The notes beneath the pieces were generated by a model that saw nothing but the letters and a program-made list of their open reading frames with translations, ran no database searches and was not told the DNA's origin. This document shows positions 8,948 through 15,884 of a stretch of 23,643 nt of DNA, in pieces. The position numbers and the translations under genes are program-made. The DNA comes from Candidatus Omnitrophica bacterium UBA5776 (lineage in GTDB: Bacteria > Omnitrophota > Gorgyraeia > Gygaellales > Profunditerraquicolaceae). The stretch lies in assembly GCA_002418595.1 (NCBI GenBank), contig DIEK01000001.1:14048-37690 (forward strand). Reading direction: 5' to 3'. Within the stretch, counting starts at the first letter, position 1; every line of letters starts with the position of its first letter.

Positions 8948-8988
8948 GTAAAAAAAGCCCTGCCGCCGGTTATAAGCGGCCGGCTTTC
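8948..8988 (-). terminator. Rho-independent terminator of the glycosyltransferase gene
   Basis: On the minus strand AAAGCC (8982-8987) pairs with GGCTTT (8954-8959) and inner GCCGC with GCGGC, giving about 11 bp of stem with a 9-nt loop that holds the gene's own stop codon (8970-8972). Seven T residues follow. Confidence 0.8.
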
Positions 8989-10121
8989 AAGGCGATTATG
9001 CCCCTGATGCCTTCCGTGTAAACGCCTAAGGAAACGGTCGCTTCCCGGCTGTAATCCGGCGGGACTGAAGCGCGCAGCGGTAAGGCGGAACGTATCGCTG
9101 TTTCCAGGGAAACGCCGTTCAGGACAACGGCTCCTTGCCCCCGGAACGCGGAGGCCGCCTCTTCCAGCCCCGGCGAGGGATAATACAGGACCTGCTTCCC
9201 GGCAGACAGGGCCTCCTGCAGGGCGAGTCCAAACGGTTCGTTCCTCAATATCGGAAACACGCAAATATCGCATAGCGCCAACAGCTTGTCCATGTCATTA
9301 CGGAAACCGAGCATCCTGACGCGTTCTTGCAGCCCTTCCTTCGTTATGACTTCCCGTATCGCTCTTTTATAAGACAGGCTCTTTGGGTCCCCGAAGGAAC
9401 AATCCCCCGCCAGCAGGACCGTGACCTCATAACGCTTTAATACCGGGGAGAAATCGCGTAGAAATTCCATCTGCCCTTTGAAAGGATGTATTCTGGAAGG
9501 CAGCAATATGACCGCCGTATGCCGGGGGATAGACAATTCCCTGCGCAACATCCCGTCTTCCTCCGTCAGGCGAGGAGAGAATGGCAGCGGCTCGCGGATA
9601 ACCGTCACTTTATCCCCTGCCCCCGGACACCTTACCCCGAACATCTCTTTCCGAATGTTCTCCGACATGCAGATTATCCTGCCGGGCAATACCAATGCCA
9701 GCCCGGCGAGTAAGCGGTTGAGAAAAGAAAACGGGGAATATTCCCTGAACATCCAGATATGCTTTTTCCCGCACAGGCACGCTGCCGGAAGCGGCGGCAG
9801 AAGCAAAAGGCTGTTTGAGACTATTCCTGCATAGCCGCCGAGGACCGCGTAAAGCATGATGTAAAACGTATTGAACGCCGAAAGCAGAAGATATCCGGCC
9901 GCGCGCGCCGGCGAGCAATGCGAGGAAAGTACCGCCAGCCTGTGCAGTTTGACGCGGTACCCGCGTTTACGCAGTAAATCCGCCAGCGGGCCATCCCCGG
10001 GCAGGAATACCGTGATCTCATACAGCCCGTCCAGGGCGGAGCAGAGATTGATCAACGCTTTTTCCGCGCCGTATATGAAAGCGCAGGAACCGAAGATCAG
10101 CAATCTGGGAGAGGAAGGCAT
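8970..10121 (-). CDS. GT4-family glycosyltransferase
   Basis: 383-aa GT-B fold retaining glycosyltransferase, probably cytoplasmic or membrane-associated and acting in surface glycan synthesis. The N-terminal acceptor domain starts with a Rossmann strand (RLLIFGSCAFIYGAEKAL) typical of GT4, with a hydrophobic region about 75-115 that may contact the membrane. The C-terminal donor domain has LLPSRIHPFKGQMEFL (about 206-221), a GFRNDM segment and the EX7E motif E295-PFGLALQ-E303 in front of ALSAGK. The donor and acceptor cannot be told. No clear Shine-Dalgarno precedes ATG 10121. The gene has its own terminator overlapping its stop and diverges from the O-antigen-ligase-like gene, with which it shares an overlapping promoter region; both may serve the same polysaccharide. 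Confidence 0.88.
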   Translation of the reverse strand: MPSSPRLLIFGSCAFIYGAEKALINLCSALDGLYEITVFLPGDGPLADLLRKRGYRVKLHRLAVLSSHCSPARAAGYLLLSAFNTFYIMLYAVLGGYAGIVSNSLLLLPPLPAACLCGKKHIWMFREYSPFSFLNRLLAGLALVLPGRIICMSENIRKEMFGVRCPGAGDKVTVIREPLPFSPRLTEEDGMLRRELSIPRHTAVILLPSRIHPFKGQMEFLRDFSPVLKRYEVTVLLAGDCSFGDPKSLSYKRAIREVITKEGLQERVRMLGFRNDMDKLLALCDICVFPILRNEPFGLALQEALSAGKQVLYYPSPGLEEAASAFRGQGAVVLNGVSLETAIRSALPLRASVPPDYSREATVSLGVYTEGIRGIIALKAGRL

Positions 10122-10133
10122 ATTTTTAACACT

Positions 10134-10162
10134 TTGACACGCATGCGCTTTTGTCTTAAAAT
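10134..10162 (+). promoter_or_regulatory. Promoter of the O-antigen-ligase-like gene
   Basis: TTGACA (10134-10139), 17-bp spacer, TAAAAT (10157-10162). The expected transcript start is at about 10169, only about 3 nt before ATG 10172, and there is no Shine-Dalgarno, so the mRNA may be leaderless. Confidence 0.65.
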
Positions 10163-10189
10163 TATAGCATAATGTTCACGCCGCTTCTA
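10161..10189 (-). promoter_or_regulatory. Extended -10 promoter of the glycosyltransferase gene
   Basis: On the minus strand TGC-TATAAT (TATAAT = 10161-10166, TGC = 10167-10169) is a perfect extended -10 element. The -35 at the right distance (10184-10189) is poor, as is allowed for extended -10 promoters. The -10 boxes of this promoter and of the opposing one overlap by 2 bp, so the two cannot be occupied together. Confidence 0.6.
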
Positions 10190-11320
10190 ATATTAATCTT
10201 TTTGCGCCCCTTCATTTCCCCTGAAGCCTTTCCGACGGCCGGAGCCGTTTATTTAAATCTGCTTCTGGCCTGTTTATGCGCGCTGTTGTGCCTCTTTTTG
10301 CTGGACAAAAGGAGACGCGGCAAGGCGGAAACGGCATCCTTACTGCCGGCAGCCCTCTTTATAATCGCAATACTACCCTCGGCCTTTCACGGAAACGCGG
10401 ACGGAGCCGCGCTGTTGATAAACCAACTGGCGGGATTTTCCGCTTGCCTGCTCGTCTCCCGGATGGATAAGGAACGGACATCGCGGATAATAGGCGCTAT
10501 CACGGCGGCCGGAGCGGGAATAGCGGTCATCGCCCTTTATCAGTACTTTTACGGATTCGGCCACCTGGCGGAATACATGGCGAAGAACGAAATGTCCGGC
10601 GGCATCGCAAGCGATTATCTGGGGTCAAAACGGGTATTCGCCCCTTTCGTAACGTCCAACGCGCTGGCCGGATTCCTGGCCATGGTCATACCTCTGCGAA
10701 TGGCCGGCAGAAAAACGGTGCTGTCTTCTTTACTACTGATCGTCCCGGCCTTCCTGCTGGCGAAATCCCTGGGGGCGACGGCCGCGCTCTTCTGCGGGAC
10801 GTTGCTTTTTCTCTCTCTTTCAAGGAACAAGTTCAAGAAAGCGGCCCTGGCCGTTCTGCTGCTTGCCGGGGTCTTTATAGCGGCTGTTTTCGTCTTACGT
10901 TCTACGGGGAGCCAATCCCCGGTTTTCTCCCTGCATTCGCGTCTCGTTTACTGGAGAGAAATCGCGCTGGCCATCAAAAATTCGCCCGTATGCGGGAACG
11001 GAACGGGCAACTGCGCCGGCTCGGCCTCTTCTTTCGCCCACAATCTTTTTCTTCAGCTCTGGTGCGAGCTCGGCATCCCGGGAACAGCCGCGTTCGCCTG
11101 GTTCATTCTCTCTACGGCATGGAAGGCATGCGCGCATATACGCCGCAGCGGGGACGATAATTATCTTCTGGTATTCTGCGCCTGGACGGTATTTCTAGTC
11201 CACAACATGGCCGACTTCACTTTCTTCCTTCCGCAGATATCATTCATCTGGTGGCTAACCGGCGGGATGCTCATTTCAAAGCCTGATCTAACGGAAGTCC
11301 CCGCTCCTTCTTCTCCTTAA
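10172..11320 (+). CDS. O-antigen ligase/polymerase-like membrane protein (Wzy_C)
   Basis: 382-aa polytopic membrane protein with about 10-12 hydrophobic segments along its length. The Wzy_C-like loop at about residues 245-310 has R-x-x-YW-x-x-A (SRLVYWREIALAI), a PVCGNGTGNC glycine segment and FAHNLFLQLWCELGIPG, the pattern shared by WaaL-type O-antigen ligases and related polymerases. These enzymes transfer or polymerise undecaprenyl-linked glycans on the periplasmic side. No Shine-Dalgarno precedes ATG 10172. The 3' end overlaps the convergent MFS gene by 50 bp, an unusual antisense overlap in which the last 16 codons are read on both strands. It pairs functionally with the divergent glycosyltransferase. 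Ligase versus polymerase cannot be decided. Confidence 0.78.
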   Translation: MFTPLLILIFLRPFISPEAFPTAGAVYLNLLLACLCALLCLFLLDKRRRGKAETASLLPAALFIIAILPSAFHGNADGAALLINQLAGFSACLLVSRMDKERTSRIIGAITAAGAGIAVIALYQYFYGFGHLAEYMAKNEMSGGIASDYLGSKRVFAPFVTSNALAGFLAMVIPLRMAGRKTVLSSLLLIVPAFLLAKSLGATAALFCGTLLFLSLSRNKFKKAALAVLLLAGVFIAAVFVLRSTGSQSPVFSLHSRLVYWREIALAIKNSPVCGNGTGNCAGSASSFAHNLFLQLWCELGIPGTAAFAWFILSTAWKACAHIRRSGDDNYLLVFCAWTVFLVHNMADFTFFLPQISFIWWLTGGMLISKPDLTEVPAPSSP

Positions 11321-12428
11321 GCAGTTTCCCGGACAAGAGAACGAACACCGCCAGGGCGATACCAAACACAACAAACCCTGCGGTGAAGCTCCTGCGTAAG
11401 AGAAAGCTGCCGACCAGCACCCCCGCCCCGCCGGAAAGGAACCGCAAACTGCTGTTAAGGCTCGCCGCTTCATTCAACACCGATGACGGCAAGTCGGCCA
11501 GCAACGTGGAGACCCCGGCATGATTGAAGGCCCAGCCAAACCCCCAGATGAACATGCTTACGCTTAGCAGCCAGGTGCCAGGGCGCAGAACGAGAAGGAA
11601 CAGCCCGACGGTCATCAATAATACGCCCGTCCCGGCCGCCTTTCGTCTGCCGGCATGATCGGCGAACCTGCCCCCGGCAGCCTCTCCCGGAATGCCGCTT
11701 ATACCGCTCAATGTCATCAGGGAGCTTATCTCCAGCTGTCCCCGGTTTAAGACGCTGGAGAAGTAAACGCCCAGCCACTGCTGGACTCCGTGATAGAGCA
11801 GGCTGATCGCCGCAATATACAGACAGACGCCGGCAACTCTCCTGTATTTCAGCGCCGTAACATACTGCATTCGGAAACGCTCCCTGTCCGGGAACTCTTC
11901 CGGCAGCGAAAAATAGAGCGGGAATAACAGTATGAACCCGGCGGCGGCGGGAATAAAGAAGACCCACCGCCAGGGCAGGACGCCGCTCAAAAACACGCCT
12001 ATCATCGATGAAACAAAAGTGCTGCTGAAAAAAAGGCCTATGTACCCTCCTCTTTTCTCCTTGGGGACGCGGCGGGAGATCATGATTATGGCCAGCGGCG
12101 TTACGGAAGCCCCGGTAACGCCGGCCAGGACGCGGCAGAGACATAACTGGCCAAAAGAAAAACTCAACGCCGCCGCCAGGTTGACGCAGGAGAAAACCGA
12201 TAGACAGGCGAGTTCGATCTTTTTCGTGCCGTAAGCCCTTACCAGGGGACCGTAAAACAACGCGGAGAGACCGTAAGGCAGCATATACAGCCAGATAATC
12301 TTTCCCGCCGCGAACTGAGGGATGGAAAAAGCTGATGCGATGGAGGGGACCAAAGCGGCGGAGGCGGCCACATTGAAAGAGAGGACCGCGCCTCCGGCGC
12401 AGAGGATAAAAAAAAGCTTCTTGCTCAC
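11271..12428 (-). CDS. MFS transporter (probable exporter of the PKS product)
   Basis: 385-aa major facilitator superfamily protein, 12 predicted TM helices in two halves. The loop 2-3 motif A region is GPLVRAYGTKKIELA; TM4 has LCRVLAGVTGASVTPLAI, and the second half repeats the motif as GRFADHAGRRKAAGT. This resembles the drug/proton antiporter group. It starts with GTG 12426-12428, overlapping the SRPBCC stop in a GTGA junction, so it is the translationally coupled last gene of the polyketide operon. Export of the polyketide or self-resistance is the natural inference. Its 3' end overlaps the convergent O-antigen-ligase-like gene. Confidence 0.88.
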   Translation of the reverse strand: MSKKLFFILCAGGAVLSFNVAASAALVPSIASAFSIPQFAAGKIIWLYMLPYGLSALFYGPLVRAYGTKKIELACLSVFSCVNLAAALSFSFGQLCLCRVLAGVTGASVTPLAIIMISRRVPKEKRGGYIGLFFSSTFVSSMIGVFLSGVLPWRWVFFIPAAAGFILLFPLYFSLPEEFPDRERFRMQYVTALKYRRVAGVCLYIAAISLLYHGVQQWLGVYFSSVLNRGQLEISSLMTLSGISGIPGEAAGGRFADHAGRRKAAGTGVLLMTVGLFLLVLRPGTWLLSVSMFIWGFGWAFNHAGVSTLLADLPSSVLNEAASLNSSLRFLSGGAGVLVGSFLLRRSFTAGFVVFGIALAVFVLLSGKLLKEKKERGLPLDQALK

Positions 12429-12865
12429 TTAGCGGATTCTGCTTCGATCACCCGTTTGAATATCCGCAGATTATCTCTGGAATGGGTATTGATGAAACCT
12501 TCCACCTGGCTGTCGCCGAACTTAGCTGAAGGATCCATTTCGAAATGCTGTATCCAGCTCAACTCGATTCCCTGCGGTTTGCGGGTATACAACCAGATGA
12601 TCTTCATGTATTTAAAAGGGAACAGCGGTTCCTGCCGCTCGGCGTAAGCGAACCCCTGCTTTTTCATAAGCAGACGCCGGGAGACCCAGCTCTTGCCTTC
12701 GTCATCGGTCAGCCGGAAAGTTATCTTATTGCCTTCCCTGTTTATTATCTCCGCCCCGGTGTATTCTCCGCCGAACAGCTCCGTCCAGCGAGGGATATCG
12801 TTGGAGATATCGAACACCTTCTCGTACGGCGCTTCGATGATTATGGAATTTACCGTATGCCCCAT
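12425..12865 (-). CDS. SRPBCC polyketide cyclase/aromatase-like protein
   Basis: 146-aa START/SRPBCC-fold protein with a hydrophobic pocket. It begins with the typical NSIIIEAPYEKVFDISNDIPRWTEL, where the strand and helix precede the conserved Trp; then comes the curved sheet (about 45-120) and a long C-terminal helix (about 122-143). In type II PKS clusters members of this family (TcmN, WhiE aromatase types) bind the poly-beta-keto chain and direct its first cyclisation and aromatisation; here that is inferred from the fold and context. A GAGGAGG Shine-Dalgarno lies 6 bp before ATG 12865, and the repeat array begins directly upstream of that ribosome site. The stop overlaps the MFS start. 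Confidence 0.82.
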   Translation of the reverse strand: MGHTVNSIIIEAPYEKVFDISNDIPRWTELFGGEYTGAEIINREGNKITFRLTDDEGKSWVSRRLLMKKQGFAYAERQEPLFPFKYMKIIWLYTRKPQGIELSWIQHFEMDPSAKFGDSQVEGFINTHSRDNLRIFKRVIEAESAK

Positions 12866-12878
12866 TTAAAACCTCCTC

Positions 12879-13324
12879 AATGAGCGCATAACTTATGGAG
12901 CGCCTGTAAAGGCGCGAACATAAGTTATTTGCGCGAATTGATCCCGAGAGCTGCAAGTAAATCTCCCTATAGAGATTTACGCAGCGTTTGCGAACGGGAC
13001 AATGAGCTTCTTCACATCCTGAGCAACTTCCACGCAGAGCAATGAGCGCATAACTTATGGAGCGCCTGTAAGGCGCGAACATAAGTTATTTGCGCGAATT
13101 GATCCCGAGAGCTGCAAGTAAATCTCCCATAGAGATTTACGCAGCGTTTGCGAACGGGACAATGAGCTTCTTCACATCCTGAGCAACTTCTACGCAGAGC
13201 AATGAGCGCATAACTTATGGAGCGCTTGTAAGGCGCGAACATAAGTTATTTGCGCGAATTGATCCCGAGAGCTGCAAGTAAATCTCCCATAGAGATTTAC
13301 GCAGCGTTTGCGAACGGGACAATG
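12879..13324 (-). repeat. Three tandem ~160-bp structured repeats inside the PKS operon
   Basis: Units begin with AATGAGCGCATAACTTATGG at 12879 (162 bp), 13041 (160 bp) and 13201 (124 bp, truncated). Copies 2 and 3 differ at one base over the shared 124 bp; copy 1 has one extra base in each of two hairpin loops. Each unit holds a long hairpin (ATAACTTATG pairing CATAAGTTAT, enclosing GCGCCT/AGGCGC and flanked by GCGC/GCGC) and a second one (GTAAATCTC/GAGATTTAC within CTGC/GCAG and TCCCG/CGGGA). A 40-bp spacer links the units. The array fills the gap exactly between the cyclase stop (13335) and the SRPBCC ribosome site. It is non-coding: unit lengths break the frame. Confidence 0.92.
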
Positions 13325-13334
13325 ACTACCCTAC

Positions 13335-14135
13335 TCACTCCAGTATGGCCGCCACTCTCGCCCAGGCCGCTCCGGTGTTGCGTATTCTCACCGGGAAACA
13401 TACAATCTTAAAACCGCAGGCGGGCAGTTTATCCAGATTGGCCAACCGCTCTATGTGCGCGTATTCTTTCTTGCGCCCGTAGAAATGCGCCGGCCAGAGC
13501 ACGCTCGCTTCGCCGGTGCGCAGGAAATCCGCCATCATATATTTATACGGCCTGTCGAATCCCAGGGTGTCTATCCCCAGCACTTTCACTCCTTTATTCA
13601 GCAGGAATTCGATGGCCTGGGGGCTGATCCCGGGATAACGGTAAAGATACTCGTTTGTCCCGAAATATTTGTCGGCCCCGGTCCTCAGAAGCACGATCAT
13701 ACCCGGTTTCAAGACGCAACCGGTCTTCTCCAGCGCCGCAGCCGCGTCAGCTCCGGTGACCGATTCCCCCGGCTTTTTGAAGGTAATATCCAGCACGATA
13801 CCTTCCGCGAAGCACCATTCAAGAGGTATCTCATCGGCATAACGCGAAGGCATGGATTGCGAAGACGTTCCGTAATGGAATGTGAAGTCTATGTGAGTGC
13901 CGGTATGCACCGGGGCGTGCACGGTCTCCAGGGAAAGGAATTCACCGTCCGGGAGATCCTCCGGTTTGATTATCCTGCGCCCGAAAAGGAACGCCAGCCT
14001 GCCGGGAAAGCTCTTCTTCATCATCACCCAGTTCAGGCGGCGCACCCCTTTTTTATGCCCGAGCCTTTCTATCCAGAAAGGGTGGGCTTCCGGAGCCCGG
14101 TCGTCTATGGGGAGGCTGAGATCTATTATTTTCAT
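13335..14135 (-). CDS. Cyclase-family metal-dependent hydrolase (PF04199 type)
   Basis: 266-aa protein of the kynurenine formamidase/putative cyclase family. The metal-binding signature H77-x-GT-H81-x-D83-x3-H87 (HTGTHIDFTFH) is intact, except that the Pro usual before the last His is Thr. It begins MKIIDLSLPI, the family's usual first strand, and also has LKPGMIVLLRTG and VKVLGIDTLGFD segments. In aromatic polyketide clusters homologues catalyse or assist later ring closures, while elsewhere they hydrolyse N-formyl or cyclic amides. Position next to the ACP (2-bp gap) favours a polyketide role. The 200-bp-plus repeat array lies downstream before the next gene. Confidence 0.85.
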   Translation of the reverse strand: MKIIDLSLPIDDRAPEAHPFWIERLGHKKGVRRLNWVMMKKSFPGRLAFLFGRRIIKPEDLPDGEFLSLETVHAPVHTGTHIDFTFHYGTSSQSMPSRYADEIPLEWCFAEGIVLDITFKKPGESVTGADAAAALEKTGCVLKPGMIVLLRTGADKYFGTNEYLYRYPGISPQAIEFLLNKGVKVLGIDTLGFDRPYKYMMADFLRTGEASVLWPAHFYGRKKEYAHIERLANLDKLPACGFKIVCFPVRIRNTGAAWARVAAILE

Positions 14136-14137
14136 CT

Positions 14138-14371
14138 TCAGGCGCTCCTGGAGGAGACCACCTTTTCTATCTCTTCCAGGGTGGAGAATTTGGTTATCTC
14201 CTTTTGGCTCAATTTGACGCCGAACTCTTTTTCCAGGGCGATCACAGCTTCCACCATCTCCGTGGAATCCACACCTATGCTGTCGTAAAGCCTGGCTTCT
14301 TCCTTTAATTCTTCCGGCTTAACCCTCAAAAGCTCGACAAAAACTTTCTTTATTCTGTCTTTTATGTCCAT
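14138..14371 (-). CDS. Acyl carrier protein of the type II PKS
   Basis: 77-aa four-helix carrier protein that would hold the growing polyketide on 4'-phosphopantetheine. The attachment site is S36 in SIGVDSTEM (D35-S36, the DS motif), with the usual helix 1 (DRIKKVFVELL) and helix 3/4 (KFSTLEEIEKVVSS). The start is ATG 14371 with GGAGGGGAG just upstream; the same frame stays open further back, but that part is antisense-like low-complexity translation of the radical SAM gene end. It sits between the radical SAM gene (17-bp gap) and the cyclase (2-bp gap), so it is dedicated to this cluster rather than a fab-locus ACP. Confidence 0.93.
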   Translation of the reverse strand: MDIKDRIKKVFVELLRVKPEELKEEARLYDSIGVDSTEMVEAVIALEKEFGVKLSQKEITKFSTLEEIEKVVSSRSA

Positions 14372-14388
14372 AGTCTCCCCTCCCGGCT

Positions 14389-15849
14389 TCAAATATGCAC
14401 TTCGCCCTTGGTGGCGCCGGCTTCCCACTTGCCGACCCCGGCCATGACGTCCTGGAAACAGAGCTTGGCCAGAATGTCGAAGTTGCTCTCCATTATCCTG
14501 TTTATCCTCCCCGGCTTGGAAAAGAATTCCCTCATACACCAGGAACCGAGCCTGCCCAATTCCTCTTTGCTTAAATGATTTGTGGGGATCACCGGATGCA
14601 GGAAATCCCATTTGCTGAAATCAACCCTGCGCGGATCTATCCAGTTGTTCTTCAGCGCGATCCTCCACATCGGCGAATTCGGCGCCGGGGTCACGTAACC
14701 TATCCAGAGTATGTCCGGATCGACTTCGTCGGTGAATTCATACCTCTGTTTGATAATCTTCTCGTCGTCGTAATCGAAGCCCATCATAATGTCGGCGACC
14801 ACGGCGATCTCGTTGCGGCGCAGGATCTCTATCGTCTTCTTTATCTGCTCTATGGTGATGCCTTTGGCTATCTTTTTCAGTTCCTCCGGGGTGGTGACCT
14901 CGATGCCGAAAACCCCGGTGAACAGCCCGGTCTGCTTCATCAAGGGCAGGATCTCTTCGCAGTTCACCCAATCCACAGCCCTGCCCAGCGAGACCCATTT
15001 AATGGGGATATCCTTTTTCAGCTTCAGCTCGCAGAACTTCTTTACCCTCGCCGGGTTCACGTTGAAATTGTCGTCCTGAATAACCACGACCTTAACGCCG
15101 TATTTCTTATGCAGTATCTCCATTTCCTCTATGACGCGCTCCGGAGACTTGGCGCGCCATTTAAGGAAGTCGGAAGGAGACCGCGGATCGTACTGATCCC
15201 ATTCGTAACAAAAAGTGCAGGCTGAAGGGCATCCGCGCGAGGTTACCATCTCCACGAAAGGTTTCCAGTGGGTGTGCCCCACGTATTTGTCCATGGGGAA
15301 AAGATCGTAAGCCGGCAACGGCAGGCTGTCCAGGTCTTCCAGCAGTTTTTTATGCGGTCCCATGACTATCTCTTTGCCGATGCGCGAAGTGACCCCGGCC
15401 ACGGCCCTGAGATCTTTTTCCCCTGATACGGCTTCGATAAGATCGTAGAACGACTCTTCTTCCCCCATGACCACGAAATCCACGGCCGGATTGTCTTCCA
15501 GCGTCGGGACCGGCATGGCGGAATACCATAATCCTCCGAATACTATCTTTACTTTAGACAGTTCCTCTTTGATCAACCTCGCCGTGTCGTTGAAATGGGA
15601 GATGATCCCGTATCCGCCGTAAGAATGCAGCATATCACCCAGGACGACCAGGTCGGGATTGCTTTTTTTGATCCTCTCCAGCATCTCCGGTGTATCTATC
15701 TCCAGAGCCCGGCAATCCAGCACTTCCAGGTCGGAATATCCTTTTTCCCTGACATAGGCGGCCCAGTGCGCGTAAAGCTGATTCGGCCCGAGATGTTTTC
15801 CGTGGGTGGCCCAAGCCCCAACTTTAGGCATTACGAACATTATTTTCAC
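14389..15849 (-). CDS. B12-binding-domain radical SAM enzyme
   Basis: 486-aa protein with an N-terminal cobalamin-binding Rossmann domain (about 1-140; FVMPKVG, NPDLVVLGDMLHSYGG, VKIVFGGLWYSAMP) and a radical SAM barrel with C207-x3-C211-x2-C214 in SRGCPSACTFCYEW. A segment VVVIQDDNFNVN and a C-terminal extension with APNSPMW are typical of the BchE/class-B methylase superfamily. The canonical DxHxxG cobalamin motif is not exact (D72-x2-H75-x2-G78), common in this group. Likely reactions are methylation at an unreactive carbon or a ring-forming/oxidative step on the polyketide. It starts at GTG 15847-15849 after AAGGAGG (7 bp). It lies between the KS-beta and ACP genes, where tailoring genes are unusual. 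Confidence 0.88.
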   Translation of the reverse strand: MKIMFVMPKVGAWATHGKHLGPNQLYAHWAAYVREKGYSDLEVLDCRALEIDTPEMLERIKKSNPDLVVLGDMLHSYGGYGIISHFNDTARLIKEELSKVKIVFGGLWYSAMPVPTLEDNPAVDFVVMGEEESFYDLIEAVSGEKDLRAVAGVTSRIGKEIVMGPHKKLLEDLDSLPLPAYDLFPMDKYVGHTHWKPFVEMVTSRGCPSACTFCYEWDQYDPRSPSDFLKWRAKSPERVIEEMEILHKKYGVKVVVIQDDNFNVNPARVKKFCELKLKKDIPIKWVSLGRAVDWVNCEEILPLMKQTGLFTGVFGIEVTTPEELKKIAKGITIEQIKKTIEILRRNEIAVVADIMMGFDYDDEKIIKQRYEFTDEVDPDILWIGYVTPAPNSPMWRIALKNNWIDPRRVDFSKWDFLHPVIPTNHLSKEELGRLGSWCMREFFSKPGRINRIMESNFDILAKLCFQDVMAGVGKWEAGATKGEVHI

Positions 15850-15884
15850 GGCAAATCCTCCTTATCTTCACAATGCGTATATTA

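Noticed and set aside
12886..12930. Similarity of ATAACTTATG arms to loxP-type recombination sites
   Set aside because: Only a few bases agree and the spacer is unrelated; no recombinase gene is near.
12726..13242. Open frames crossing the 160-bp repeat array (beginning MFAPY)
   Set aside because: The reading frames run through hairpins, unit lengths (162 and 160) break the frame between copies, and there are no ribosome sites of note. They are translations of a structured repeat.
14372..14611. N-terminal extension of the ACP frame (80 codons)
   Set aside because: It lies inside the radical SAM gene, has no ribosome site, and the real ACP start at 14371 has a strong one.
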